Assembly: GCF_048773025.1 (NCBI RefSeq)
Contig: NC_133559.1
Coordinates: 21,420,501 to 21,484,500, forward strand
Length of the DNA: 64,000 nt
Reading direction: 5' to 3'
Source of the DNA: Camelus bactrianus
Lineage: Eukaryota > Chordata > Mammalia > Artiodactyla > Camelidae
A program made the translations under genes and the position numbers. Positions 48,001 through 59,599 of the stretch are shown piece by piece. Numbering within the stretch: position 1 is the stretch's first letter; each line of letters opens with the position of its first letter. The notes beneath the pieces are model-generated. The model made no database searches, was not told the DNA's origin, and saw only the letters and a list, made by a program, of their open reading frames with translations.

Positions 48001-48185
48001 TCTTTGAACTTTGGGTGTGTGGATTTGTGTTAATTTGCATAACTCATTTACTCAAATGTTCACTTATTTGAAGTATTCTCATATGATTATTTAATACATT
48101 AATTTAAAGAATTGATTTAGGAATATTTATCTTTGTGACTTATCTACGGATTAGATTGATTTCAGGTAATAGTATTACAAGTTAA
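45030..48185. other. Longest repeat-poor stretch, 3.1 kb
   Basis: No interspersed repeat recognised. 46690-46800 has TAATTAAT and TAATTA motifs in a stretch with fewer A/T runs than its surroundings. 47090-47120 is TATA-type AT-rich. A good place to look for conserved non-coding DNA; see findings. Confidence 0.45.
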
Positions 48186-48203
48186 CACAGAAGTCTGAAA
48201 TTT

Positions 48204-48338
48204 GGGGGAAGGATATAGCTCAAGCGGTAGAGCGCATGCTCAGCACCCAGGAGGTTGCGGGTTCAATCCCCAGTACCTCCTCCAAGCGGAAATAAATGAA
48301 GAAACCTAATTACCTCCCCCTCAGAAAACAAACAATAC
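48204..48338 (+). mobile_element. Vic-1-type camelid SINE (copy 6), best-kept promoter boxes
   Basis: Head GGGGGAAGGATATAGCTCAA, box A-like TAGCTCAAGCGG, box B GGTTCAATCCC, TACCTCCTCCAAGCGGAAAT and CCTAATTACCTCCCCCTC. The duplication AGAAGTCTGAAATTTG (48189-48204) is echoed by AGAAGTCAGAAAGTTTG (48340-48356). Confidence 0.95.
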
Positions 48339-48359
48339 AAGAAGTCAGAAAGTTTGAAT

Positions 48360-49370
48360 ACTCAGCCCAAGGTTAAATGTGTGTCACAACGGGAAATAAA
48401 AACTGGACTTACTCATAATTTATCTGTGGTTTCTAATTCTCTTTTTAATGTTTTACTTTGAACATTGCTTGGAGCATAAAGTTGTAGCGAATATTTCTTC
48501 TGTATATTGTGATAAAACTGTGGGCTTATGAAAGTTTTCATCAATAAATACTGCCTTCTGAGACTAAACACTAAAGAGGCATGGCAGCACATGTGTAGAA
48601 CCTGTTTTGTTTGTTCATCTGGGTTGCTCACCAGTGTGGATACCTACTCTCCTGGGTGTATACGTGGCAATGGATGAAAATGGTGCTGAACTCCAAAGGG
48701 GTGCTGAACTGTTCCAAGTTAGGCACTCAGTCACTTACTTTTCTTAGGTAGCAGGTCATGTTGGGATTCAGCAAGGTAGTGGATGTTATTTCTACTTACG
48801 TTGTTTGTGGAACTCTTCATAGAGTGATTTTATTACCATTTAAGAGAGATTCTTTTGGTATTAAATTCTATCTAGTTTGTACCAAATTCATTTGCTGTCT
48901 TAAGTCACTAACAGTTCTTAAATGTAGGGTCCTTTGGTGGCATATTAATACTTTGAGAGAATGGTTATAATTAAATCATGACTATGTCTTTATTCTGGAG
49001 ACAGGGATATTCTTTAACAATGCCCGTAGCAGTGAAACATCCTTGAAAAACAAGAGAAACCCTGTCTTATCTTGGTAATTTTAAGGGTTGTCTAAGATTG
49101 TGTGATGCTTCAGGGGGCACTCCAAAGAGTGTTTAGTCCCATGAAAATATGTCAGTACAGTTAAATGCCAACATTGTGTCACTTTGATCTTATGTAGAGT
49201 ATAAACTTAGAATACAGTCTAAGAGGCCAGTTCTATATCCCTCTGCAAGTTTTGGTTTAATTGTTAAAGCACTAGGTCAATTCTTGATAATCTATTTTTG
49301 GTTTGTTTGCACTCAGTTTTAACTTCACCATTGCCTTTTTTTTTTCTTTTCTTTTTTTGGTCAAAAACAT
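48360..49370. other. Unclassified intronic stretch
   Basis: No repeat recognised; a T/C-run at 49336-49360. Confidence 0.4.
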
Positions 49371-49377
49371 TATCTAG

Positions 49378-49552
49378 GACAGACCTCAGAATTTAATGGG
49401 CATTCACTGTACATCTGGATCTTGTTAAAATGCAGATTATGATTCAGTAGGTCTGCTATGGGGATTGCGATTCTCATTTGTAACCCATCAGATGATGCCA
49501 CCAACACTATTACTAGTCCACCAACCACAGTTCAAGTAGCAGGAGGCTAGGT
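49378..49552 (+). mobile_element. MER5A-type hAT DNA transposon
   Basis: CATCTGGATCTTGTTAAAAT, GCAGATTATGATTCAGTAGG, TCTGCTATGGGGATTGCGAT and AGTCCACCAACCACAGTTCA follow MER5A almost from end to end. Confidence 0.88.
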
Positions 49553-49554
49553 CC

Positions 49555-51175
49555 TAGACCTTAAACTGTAAAATGTTTCTGAAATAGTTTTAGAATAATT
49601 ATTAGCTCAGTGAATGAGTGTAATTATTTATGGTTTAGTTAAGAAAGATAAATATACTAAAAAAGTCACAATATAGTTTACTATTTATTATAAAATAGTT
49701 AAAATTTTTTATAATCATGGATCACCCTCGTTAATAGATTAAAGATGGACAGATGAGACAATACAGTTTAAAAACTAAAATAGTTATGCAGTAGTTCATG
49801 ATGAAAAGAATACTATGTAAGTACATATAAATTGGATTACACATAGTTGCCAGATAAGGTTTATGATTTTTTTCCTTGGTTTATGGAACAAATAAATCAA
49901 CTGATACTTGGCTTTTACTTGATGGAGAAGAAGGAAAGTCAGAGAATCAAAAGAAGTAGATGAATCTTTTGAACAATTTTGCTCCCCTGGGTTTTGGCTG
50001 TCCACATTCACTTTTGATTCAGGCTTCTTCTTTAATTCTCAAAATGTATGGAGCCTTTTAGGTTTTCCATTTGAGTTTAAGGAACAAGAATTAAATTTTA
50101 CTTCTATCTTTCTTCATTCCTGTACTCCTCGACCCATCACATTTAAAACTGCAATACATCTTACTTTCCAGGAAGATAAGTCCTGTTTCCCATTCCTTCC
50201 GGCGAGTTATAGTGGAGAAGAGTCTTACAGTGAAAGTCAACCATGTTAATTTGAAATATTCTATCATGAAAATAGTAGCTCAACACAGAGTTTAAGATTA
50301 TTGGAGGGCTTTTTTTTTTTTTTTTTCCTCTTTTTGGAAATGGGCGAATGTGTAGCCAGAAGGATATTGTGCCAAACAGTCCTCTGGGAAAAGCTAGCCA
50401 GTGCCTTTGCTGTGGAAGTGAAGTTACACACACTAAATGCATTAACCGCCAATGCTTCTTTATTTGTATTATCTTTAAATCATTCCCCGAAAGAAAATGA
50501 GTTTAGATGTTATTCATGACATATTTAATCACTGAGAGGCATAATTATATGAATCTTAAACATACTATGTATTTATCTAGATTATTGATTTAGAACCATT
50601 AGATTGAATGTTACTAATTTAATTTGTGAGGGTGCTTTTTTGAATGACACTCATCATTCGAGACATGTTTGGGATTATGCTAAATACCCAACAGGACTTA
50701 CAAACTAGCTTATAATTTTCATTTCTAATATACCCTTTACTCTCCCTTTTATGCTCCTTAGTTTTATCTGAATATCCAATGTGGATTCAGGTTTTGTTGT
50801 GCCAGAAGCATATATAATTTGGAGGAGAGGGAAGGGAAGCTTTTTAAGGAAAATAGTCTTTTTGTGTGTGTGTGTGTGTGTGCAAATTTTATCAACGCGT
50901 ATAATGTTGTGAACATATTGGTGGGACCCTTCCAGGAAAGAATGAAGCTTAAGCTAAGCTTCATCTTCTACTGGTATCTCAAACTGAAAAAATACTTTGT
51001 AGGTTTTTTTTACTGTTACAACAGTAACTTTTTAAGTGATCTGCCCACTTCTATTTTTTCACAACCCCCCTTCCCTACAGCTCGTTTTCAACATTGTGGC
51101 CAGAGAACTCTTTAAAAAACTTCCAGAAATGCATTTGGGATAAAGAACAATATCCTGATATTTATTATTATTTTC
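49555..51175. other. Unclassified intronic stretch
   Basis: A 17-T run at 50311-50327 and a (GT)n run at 50863-50882. Overlapping 62-98 codon frames on both strands have no family signature. Confidence 0.4.
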
Positions 51176-51179
51176 AGTT

Positions 51180-52480
51180 TTCTTCATTCATTACTGAAAA
51201 TCCGTATTTCCTCTCTGCTGTCATTTCCCTTGAGCCTGAAATAATTTCTTTAGCATTTCTTATGGGTAGGTCTGTTTGTAACAACATAGTTTTCCGTTAT
51301 TTGAAAATGTCTTTACTTTGCTTCTATCCTTGAAGGGTATTTTCCCTGGATATACACTATTGGGTTGACAGTTTTTTTTTCTTTCAGCATTTTAAGTATG
51401 TTGCTCCCCCCCGCCTTTGGCTTCCATTCCTGTTGAAAGTAAATGATCGTTTTAGAGTCGATATCATGGGCATGTTACCTGTGCAGTTGCATAGGGTCCC
51501 AAATTTAGAAGGGCTCTGTGATCGGTTACATTTTCTTCTGTTGCTGTCTTGAAATTCTTAATAGTTTTGAACAATGAGGGGGAGGGTGTAGCTCAGTGGT
51601 AGAGTGCATGCCTAGCATGCATGAGGTCCTGGGTTCAATTCCCAACACGTCTACTAAATAAATAAACCTAATTACCTCCCTCCATTAAAAAAAAAAAAAA
51701 AAGCTTTGAACAGTGAGCCTCGTATTTTCATTTTGCACTGACACCCACAAATTGTATAGCTGGCCCTGCATCATTCGTATCGTTGCTCCCCAGTATGTTG
51801 TATGTTGTCTTTCTTTGGCTGCTTTTGATGTTTTCTCTTTCACTTTTCTTTTCAAAAACCTGACTATAATATGCTTAGGCATGGCTTTCTTCATGTTAAT
51901 CCTGCTTGTGGCCAGAAACCTATGAATTCGTGTCTTTCACCATATTTGGAAAAATTTGAGGCATTTTTTTTTTTTTGAACATTTCTTACTCCTTGATTCT
52001 TTCCTCTACTACTAGGATTCCATATATATTGATGTCCACTCACATCCCTGGAACTCTTTATTTTATTAGCTTTTTATTTTCTTCAGACAGGATACTTTTT
52101 GTTAATCTTTCTTTTAGTTTATGTAACCTTTTATTTATTTTTTAAATCTCAATTCTTAGTCCATCCAGTGAATTTTTATTGCATTTTTATGTTCTAGAAT
52201 TTTCATTTGGATTTTTTTTTCAATTTCTTTCCTGAAATTTCTTCTCCTTTTATTAATTGCAAGTATAGTTTTTTCCCCGTCACTGAGCATAGTTATAATA
52301 GCTTCTTAAAAGTCCTTGTCTGATAATTTCAACATTTGAGTCATCTTCAGGTTGGCTTCTGTTGATTGCTTTTCCCTTTGCAAATGGGTTACAGTTTTCT
52401 GGTACTTGTTTGTCAGATGATTTGGGGATTCTCTTCTGGAAATTGTGAATGTTAGTATTGAGCAAGCGTTTAACTTTGTT
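51180..52480 (-). mobile_element. Old L1M-type LINE fragment, split by a SINE
   Basis: Antisense old L1: CTGTCATTTCCCTTGAGCCT, GGGTATTTTCCCTGGATATA, GTATCGTTGCTCCCCAGTAT, TAGGCATGGCTTTCTTCATG, CATCCAGTGAATTTTTATTG, GAGCATAGTTATAATAGCTT and CTTCTGTTGATTGCTTTTCC in consensus order. Vic-1 copy 7 (51579-51702) lies inside it. Confidence 0.8.
51579..51702 (+). mobile_element. Vic-1-type camelid SINE (copy 7) inside L1
   Basis: Head GGGGGAGGGTGTAGCTCAGT, box A TAGCTCAGTGG, box B GGTTCAATTCCC, AAATAAATAAACCTAATTAC and a 17-A tail. GTTTTGAACAATGAG (51564-51578) and GCTTTGAACAGTGAG (51703-51717) are its target duplication with two differences. It inserted after the L1 was already old. Confidence 0.96.
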
Positions 52481-52484
52481 TTAC

Positions 52485-53025
52485 TTAAACTATAAACTCT
52501 GTCTTGCCTATGGTGACCAGCAGCCCAGTTCTCACTTCAGTCTCTTTACTTGAACCTACCAGTTTGTTATTTGACATATGTATGCTTGGTTTGGGGATTA
52601 CCCAGAGACTTGGGAAGATGTTATACACAGAATTTAGGGTTCTCATTCTCTGGCTTTTTCTTTTCCCCATTATTCCAAATGCAGACTTACCTCAGCTATT
52701 CCCTTTCTCCAAGTTTGGACTACCTCTCCAACGTCTGCCTGCTCTTTTTCTCTCTCTAAAGCCCTCAGTGGGTTGGGTTTCTTTGTATTTAGTCTAGAGC
52801 TCATACTTGGTCTGTTGTGGGGCTTACCCTGTCGGACCAGAAGTACAGCTCTTGTACGTATCAAGCTTCAGTGCTTTTGAAGGGAAGCAGGAGTGATTCT
52901 GCTGAGGTTTACTAGCATACTGTGCTGAAAAGGTAGAAATTTTGTAATTTGTAAAATTATAGTTACAGTATGAAATCAACATATATTTAAATATAAATAC
53001 TAATGATATATAATACTGACAGTTA
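52485..53025. other. Unclassified intronic stretch
   Basis: May continue the L1M sequence for a short distance (52500-52640); no clear match after that. Confidence 0.4.
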
Positions 53026-53029
53026 ATAA

Positions 53030-53165
53030 TTTTCAGTATTTATTATTTAATTATTAACTCATTAACTCATTTAATCTTCCTGTATGAGGTTGCCATTGAA
53101 GCACACAGATTTTATATAAGATGCCCAAAGTCATAGTAAACAGTAGAGCTGTCTGGTTTAAGAAC
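53030..53165 (-). mobile_element. MIR SINE fragment
   Basis: ATTTAATCTTCCTGTATGAG, AGATGCCCAAAGTCATAGTA and AGTAGAGCTGTCTGGTTTAA. Confidence 0.55.
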
Positions 53166-53429
53166 ACAAGTTTTAGATTACTCTTCATAGGGAAAAAGAG
53201 CTCTTTGTGGTTTCTTTCAGTTGGGAGACTTGTATATTGTAAATCTAACAAACAATAATATCTTCCCTGCCTATTGCCTTGTATCTAGGCTGCCTTTGCC
53301 TGATTAATAAGGGTTATCAGATTTAAGTGATCTTTAAACATTTGAACAACATCCAAAAAATGTTTTAAGAATAGAAAATTAAATTCATAATACTAAGAAT
53401 TATCATTTATATTTATTTCATAGCTGTCT

Positions 53430-53730
53430 TTGTCCATTTGGGCTATTACAACAAAATGCTATAAAGTGGGTAGCTTATAAACAACAGAAATTTATTTCTC
53501 ACCGTTTTGGAGGCTGGGACTTTCAAGATCATGACACGGGCAGATTCAGTGTCTGAAGCCCACTTCCTGGTTCATAGGTGGTACCTTCTGCTTTGTCCTC
53601 CCATGGTGGAAGGGGCACACTTTCTTGGACCGTGTTTATAATCACTTCCTAAAGGCCCCATTTCCTAATATTTCAAAATTGAAATTTCAAAATACGAGTT
53701 TTAGTAGGACATAAACATTAAGTTCATAGA
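53430..53730 (-). mobile_element. MLT1-type solo LTR (ERVL-MaLR), antisense
   Basis: Fossil LTR: TTTGTCCATTTGGGCTATTA, TAGCTTATAAACAACAGAAA, TTTATTTCTCACCGTTTTGG, GGCAGATTCAGTGTCTGAAG, CCTGGTTCATAGGTGGTACC, CCATGGTGGAAGGGGCACAC and CTAAAGGCCCCATTTCCTAA match MLT1 in reverse order. No internal region adjoins it. Old, mammal-wide. Confidence 0.88.
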
Positions 53731-53739
53731 AATAGCCCT

Positions 53740-54115
53740 TCATAGTTTATAAGATTTTTTATATGTGATTTTATCCTTATGAAAGCCTCATATAATGCTG
53801 AGTTAGGCCAGTAATAACTCTCCTCCCTTTATTGATGTGAAAATACAGGCCCAAATGAAGTTACGTGAAGTAGTCTTATGTTGGTCAGGTATCCATTCTT
53901 CTTGGATTTAAATCTGCTTTAAAATATTTTCCTTTAAGTATAATTGGTAGAAATGACATTTTTAGTGTACTTTATAATTTTTTTGCCCAAATGTTTTGTA
54001 AATATTTTCTCATTTAATATTCCAACTAACCACGTGGAATAAACAAAACAATCAGTGTATTACCTTTTTTTCAGATGAGAAATCAAAAGAACAAGACCTT
54101 ATTTGTATAGGATGC
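53740..54115 (-). mobile_element. MIR-like fragments
   Basis: 53745-53920: TTATCCTTATGAAAGCCTCA, TTTATTGATGTGAAAATACA and GATTTAAATCTG. 53950-54115: TTCTCATTTAATATTCCAAC and TTTTTCAGATGAGAAATCAA. Two poorly kept MIR-type pieces. Confidence 0.5.
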
Positions 54116-54635
54116 ATAGTGATAATTACAAGATCAGATGCTATAGGCTGGATCTGCAGCACTAAGTTCTGGGTCAATTCCTCTAGACAACACTATCTTA
54201 TTTTGCTTATAGGTGACTATGACAGTGCACAATATATACTTACCTCACCAACATTTCTCCATAGTATCCTTAGACTGCATCTGACATTGTGGGAAGGACT
54301 TAACACTTTATTGAATCGACAGATAATGAATAAAAATAAATATTTTGTCACTATCACCTGATGTCTTTTGGACTTTTCTTTATTCTCTTCTGGAAAATGT
54401 ACTATGAATAAAACTGCTTTTTCTTTATCTCAAAGTGAACTGCAGTATTTCCATAGTACAGGTGCTGTGTACCTGTTCTTTGCATTTTGAATCAACTAGT
54501 AAAAACATTTAAAAGAATTCTGGGCCAATGGGGCTACTTAAAGGCTAAGTAATATGCTTTGGGATAAAAATGCATTATAAATATATTTAATAATTTTTCT
54601 AAAGTTCCTTTATGGAAGTCTTGTGAACGTTTCTT

Positions 54636-54706
54636 TCTTTCTTTGCTCCTTTTCTTCCTTTCCTTTCTCTCTCCTTCCTTTCTTTCCTCCCTCTTTCTTT
54701 TCCTAG
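54636..54706 (+). repeat. Pyrimidine-rich (CTTT/TTCC)n tract
   Basis: About 70 bases of CTTT, TTCC and CTCC units. Confidence 0.88.
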
Positions 54707-54875
54707 CATAGAGTACTGTTCTGTAAAAGCTATATTCTGTCTTCTGCCAAGTCCTCAAATCTAATTTTGGAGCAACTTCTGTAGGTAATTTAAGTACAGA
54801 AGGCAGACTAAGTGTTCATTTTACTTTTGATTTATATATGACATCTGTTTAGAACTAAACTTTGTCTCTTTTCAG

Positions 54876-54933
54876 AAACAGGAAAGAAAAAATTATTTTG
54901 GGATATGTAGGCCAAAGGCAAATGATCTGAGAA
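54876..54933 (+). other. Candidate cryptic exon, 58 nt
   Basis: Bounded by a strong acceptor (AACTTTGTCTCTTTTCAG, ending 54875) and a consensus-grade donor (GAA|GTAAGT). Open in one frame (KQERKNYFGI then CRPKANDLR) but 58 nt long, so inclusion would shift the RABGAP1L frame. No homology recognised. Could be a poison exon or chance. Confidence 0.25.
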
Positions 54934-54939
54934 GTAAGT

Positions 54940-57570
54940 ACCCTTTTTCCTAAAGGAAAAGTCACTTCAGTTTATGAGAAAAGATGTATCTGACCAAAAT
55001 CAAAGGAATTCAAAAAGAAGTCATGATATATAGTAGGCTTTCAAGAAAAAGTTTACTGAAAGATGAATGAAGGAAAAATGTGTGTCTACATTTTTTGGCC
55101 TACCTAGAATATAGGATGTGTCTTTTTTTTTTTCTGTCCTGACCCACTGCCAAAGAGAGGTTGTGAAATTGCTGTATTCAGTAGTGTTAGTCTAGAACAA
55201 GACATGCTTATGGTGTGAAAGTAATAACCTTTATGTGTCTTACTCTCAGACTTCATGCCCTTAGGGTAAGTAGAGATACTGGCTCATAGTTAACTTATGC
55301 TGCTTTGCTATTCTCAACCTGGCATTTAAAATTAGTAAACTGCAGATTTAACCTTCATTTATTCCCTTGAGTCCATGTTATTTCTGTATTTTTTTTTAGT
55401 TATTAAATACATTTTGGTAATGGTAAAAATACGTATCGTGTTGACTTTTAGAAATGTTTTCTATACTTTTCAGACTTTAATGTAAGTCGTCTCAGCCATG
55501 TATACTCAATCATATTTTACATAAATAAATAATAACTATATTTTAAATCAAAATTGCTGGGAACAGGTGCTGAGTAATTTAAACCACATTCAATACAGTA
55601 ATCTCCTTGAAATCATACTCTTTCTGAAGTGTCTTATTGCTACTGTGAAATAAAAACAGGAGTTAATTCCAGCCTTTAATGCATTTTATTGACCTGTAGG
55701 TAGCATCATTTACAGTACACCTTTATGTTCTATTTGTGCCCATGATTAACACTTTATTAGCATTACTGTTGTTGTAAAATTGTAGTATACAGTTGGAGTG
55801 CAACCTTTGTAGAAATAAAATAAGTCAATGTTAGGAATATGATTTAACATTTAGAATAGAATGGTTAGGTCATCTTTGTTGGTCATTGTAAGCAAATAGT
55901 AGGGACTTTCTATTACCTTTTTTTATTTTTATTTTTTTCTGTTTCAGTTGGTAAGGAACACTGCTATATACTGAGTATTATTTGAGACGTGTAGGTCATC
56001 ACCCACAGCACTGGGAATCTTCTTGTCATGCTGAGTTTTTTCATTGGAATTTGTTATGGCATTTGCTGTATATAGGATTTGACCTGTAATAACCAGCAGA
56101 TCCTGTAGTATGTTATTCCTTAGTAGTAGTTTTCTGTAACTATTAAGTCTACAGTGTTTGTGTTTCAGTTCACACTTATAATATTCTTAATAGGCGCCAT
56201 TTTGAATGTGAGAATTTCAGGGCTCTCAGGAAGTTTAACAGAGTATCTAGTGTTGCTAGTACACTCTTCATATGGTAACCATCTTATTTTATAAATGAGA
56301 CAAATTAGACATTTGGCAATGATAGAAGTCAAGTGATTTTCTCCGTGTTGTGCGATGAGTAAGTGAACTAGAGCTTTCTCCTCTCATTTCCAGTAGCATT
56401 TGGCTGAGACGTGAAGAGCGTTTGCAACAGTTCTGCTCAGAATTCTCACAAACTTGAATTCTTTTGAAAAGCCCCCAAAATATAAGAAGCAAATTAGACA
56501 TAATCTAATATTTTTTATTTTAATAGATTAAAAAATAAATAGAACGAAATGGAAACAAACACCTTAGCCTGATTGTCCTGTTTATTGTCTTTTATTAACG
56601 ATGGGGTTTAGACTGGTGTTTTCCACAAATACACTTAATTCTCAGGTTACCTAGTAGTTGACTTTTTCCCCTTGATTTTGTTCATGTTGGTAAACTCATT
56701 TTATGCAAGGTTAAGATTTATAAATGCAAAGAAAGACATTTGAGGGGTATTGGGTAAATGGTTTGTCTGAAAATTTCCAAAACTTTTTAATACCCATTTT
56801 CTGTGCAGACAAAAACCTTAACTGTAGTAGTGCTTTACATCTAGTTTATTAGGATGCTCAAAGGATTAGAGTTATAATTAATTTCCATGTCCTTAGAGGG
56901 GAGAAATTTTATTGGTGGAATAATATTTGTAATTTTAACTGTTATTACTTGAAAGGCATAATTATACTGTATGTTACTATCAGTTAGCCACTGTCATTCT
57001 CACGAAGTTCTGTAAGAAATACTTCATATTTAATACCTTTGCTCTTGAATGACACCAATAATTTCATTTCCCTTTGGGGCATACAACTGTTTCCAGCCTA
57101 CTCAGTGTCATGTCAGGGCATAAAATCATCTTGACAGAAAGTTCTAAATTATAAATAGTCCCATAATGACATTCAGCTTGGGCGGTACATTTATAAAAGG
57201 AGTTATTAAGGAAAATGTCATTCCAACCCATTGCTATAACTAGAAACCTTCATATTTCTGTAGCCACCTTTTGGTACAAAAATTTGGTGATATTTGCATA
57301 TGTAAGCATTTAAACAGGATTATTAAATTTACAATTATAAAGACATACTAGGGATGTTGGATAAATGGTTTCCTTCCTAAACATTTAAAAACTTTTGTAT
57401 TATAAATACATTATAATGCACATTTTCTCCCTGTGAAGTCTGCTGCAAGACTGGAGTATTATGACTCCAAGGTTTTGATATTATTTAAAAGGCATAGCAC
57501 TGGAAAAAATATGGTAAAAGAAAAAAGAATCAGGTTGATTTATCTCACTGCTATTGTTTTTGAAATTCAA
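54940..57570. other. Unclassified intronic stretch
   Basis: AT-rich, no firm repeat. 56220-56400 has weak antisense MIR wording. 56690-56820 and 57290-57440 resemble each other (see findings). Confidence 0.4.
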
Positions 57571-57577
57571 GTTTGAA

Positions 57578-57870
57578 TTTTATTTTATGTTTTAATTGAA
57601 GTATAATTGAGTTACAATATTGTGTTAGTTTCTGGTGTACAATATAGTGATTCAGTAAAACAAACATGGTTATGGAGGGAAAGGGGGTGGGAAGGGATAA
57701 AATGGAAGTTCAGAATTTGCAGATACTACTATATAAAAAATAGATAATAAGAAAGTCCTACTGTATAGCACAGGGAACCATATTCAATATCTTACAATAG
57801 CCTATAATGAAAAAAGAATAGAAGTATATTCTATAGATACATATGTATTTATATATATCATTGTTATTTT
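57578..57870 (-). mobile_element. L1 3' end with inverted inner segment
   Basis: 57578-57657 is the antisense L1 3' terminus (AATTGAAGTATAATTGAGTT, TAGTTTCTGGTGTACAATAT). 57671-57860 is sense L1 3' UTR (GGGAAAGGGGGTGGGAAGGG, GTCCTACTGTATAGCACAGG, CCATATTCAATATCTTACAA). TTATTTTAT occurs at both ends. The layout fits a 5' inversion. Confidence 0.78.
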
Positions 57871-57874
57871 ATAC

Positions 57875-59015
57875 AAGATTTCAGAGTACTGGGTATTGAA
57901 TAAAATTCTATGCGTACTTTTTCCTAGTGTAAATACTGATTATAAACTACTTGGTGTTAGTGTTCTGATTTTTAAATACCCAATTAATTCTGCCTTACTG
58001 GCCCATTTAAATCTTTTGAGACTCTACTTTTGTCCCAAAGTATATTTTTCTTTGAATAAAATTATATTTTTTCAAAAAATCTTCAAATTTTAAATACCTG
58101 TATTTCTATGAATCATCTTTCTATATTATTGCTTGTGTATCAGGTTATTTCAGCTTCTAAAGGTAGAGATAGGTAGGAGAGACTGAATGGAAACAGCAGT
58201 GACTGTAACGTTTGTAGTATGAGTTCATGTTGCAGAGCCACACTTAGCAAGCTTCAGCCTCTGTTACGGTCACCTCTGTAAACATCCCCAGCATTGCTGG
58301 GTTGAAGCTGGCATTGTGGAGATGTCAGTTATTAGATTAACAGGAACAGTTAATCTCTGTGGATATGTGTGTGTGGTTATCTATATGAATATTCATTTTA
58401 TTTAAAGTCCTGTCCCCCAACTCAGGAGTTTGTAAACATTGTTGTGTGGTGCTGCTTAGTGGGGCCAAAAATTACCCAAGCCAACCGCTGATCCTTACTT
58501 CAGTCTCCTAATTCAATTTTTAATTACATTTTCTTTGACCTCAAATACTTCTCAATAGAGACATTTTCTTACCAAGCTTCTGCCAGTTTAGCAACATTTA
58601 TTCCTCTTTTAGGCATGTCTTGAAAACAACATAATAGGTTTATTCTTTCCTTTCTCCATTTCTGTCTCTTAAAAGTGATTTCTGTCAAAGGTTTAATATT
58701 CTGAGTTGTTCCCTGTGCTACCTAATCACTTTAGCCACTTAGCTTTGAAACTGCCTGGTGAAAAATAAAGTTGTACTGGCAGATATAGGTCAATTCGTTT
58801 GATTTCTCATTTTCCTCATTCCCCTGTAACATGACCCAAGGATGATGAGACAGTGTAATATTTTTAGCTTTCTTTTGAAAAGCTTGATGTCCTGAATGAG
58901 TTTAAGCCAGCCTAATTTCTGATATTTTTAAGAGAATCCTGCTGTTTTTTTCTAGATTAGACTCTACATTTATAAAATAATCTTTTGTGTTGATATTCAG
59001 CAGGAAGGAAACACA
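57875..59015. other. Unclassified intronic stretch
   Basis: No repeat recognised; 58180-58360 has moderate GC and may be conserved. Confidence 0.4.
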
Positions 59016-59019
59016 GATC

Positions 59020-59140
59020 AGTCAATTTGATTTATTTAGCAAATATCACTTTCTAACATGTGCCAGGCACTCTGCTTGCCACTCAGGGTAACAGTAATGA
59101 AATATATTTTCAGAAGATCTCATAACCTAGTGATGAGATG
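59020..59140 (-). mobile_element. L2 LINE 3' end
   Basis: TTTATTTAGCAAATATCACT, ACATGTGCCAGGCACTCTGC; a second L2-like trace lies at 59440-59590. Confidence 0.65.
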
Positions 59141-59599
59141 GTTAAATATACTTAAACCTTTTTGGGTTGGTGAATTAAATTGATAAGTAAATTATTTTAG
59201 GTCCCTGAAACAGAATTTTAATGATCTTGTGGTCAGTATATCCCTGGCCTGAGGGTTTGAGGGTTTTCATTTAATTCCTTTCTGTTGACATTTCCTCTTC
59301 AATCATATTTTTAATGTGATCTTGAGTAAGCCATACAACATATTTATAAAGTCAGTGATGTCTGTTTATAAAGCATTATGCGATCTTTGGGGGGAAGTTC
59401 TGGGTCAACAGATACAGTACCTTTTAACAAACATGCTCTGAATATCTGCAATTGAAGCACTGTGTGTTAGGGTCAATGAGCGATATAAAGAAAAATGAGA
59501 GTATTGTTTAGGCCTTGGAGCTGACAGTGCAGGGCATGGGGTTGAAATGGGGTGTAAGGGAAGTTTGTGGAGGAGGAGGTGACAATCAAGACATTTCTT

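Noticed and set aside
48204-48338. tRNA genes at the seven TAGCTCA...GGTTCAATCCC loci
   Set aside because: The head is tRNA-like, but the loci share a non-tRNA 3' block and A tails and occur in many copies; they are Vic-1 SINEs.
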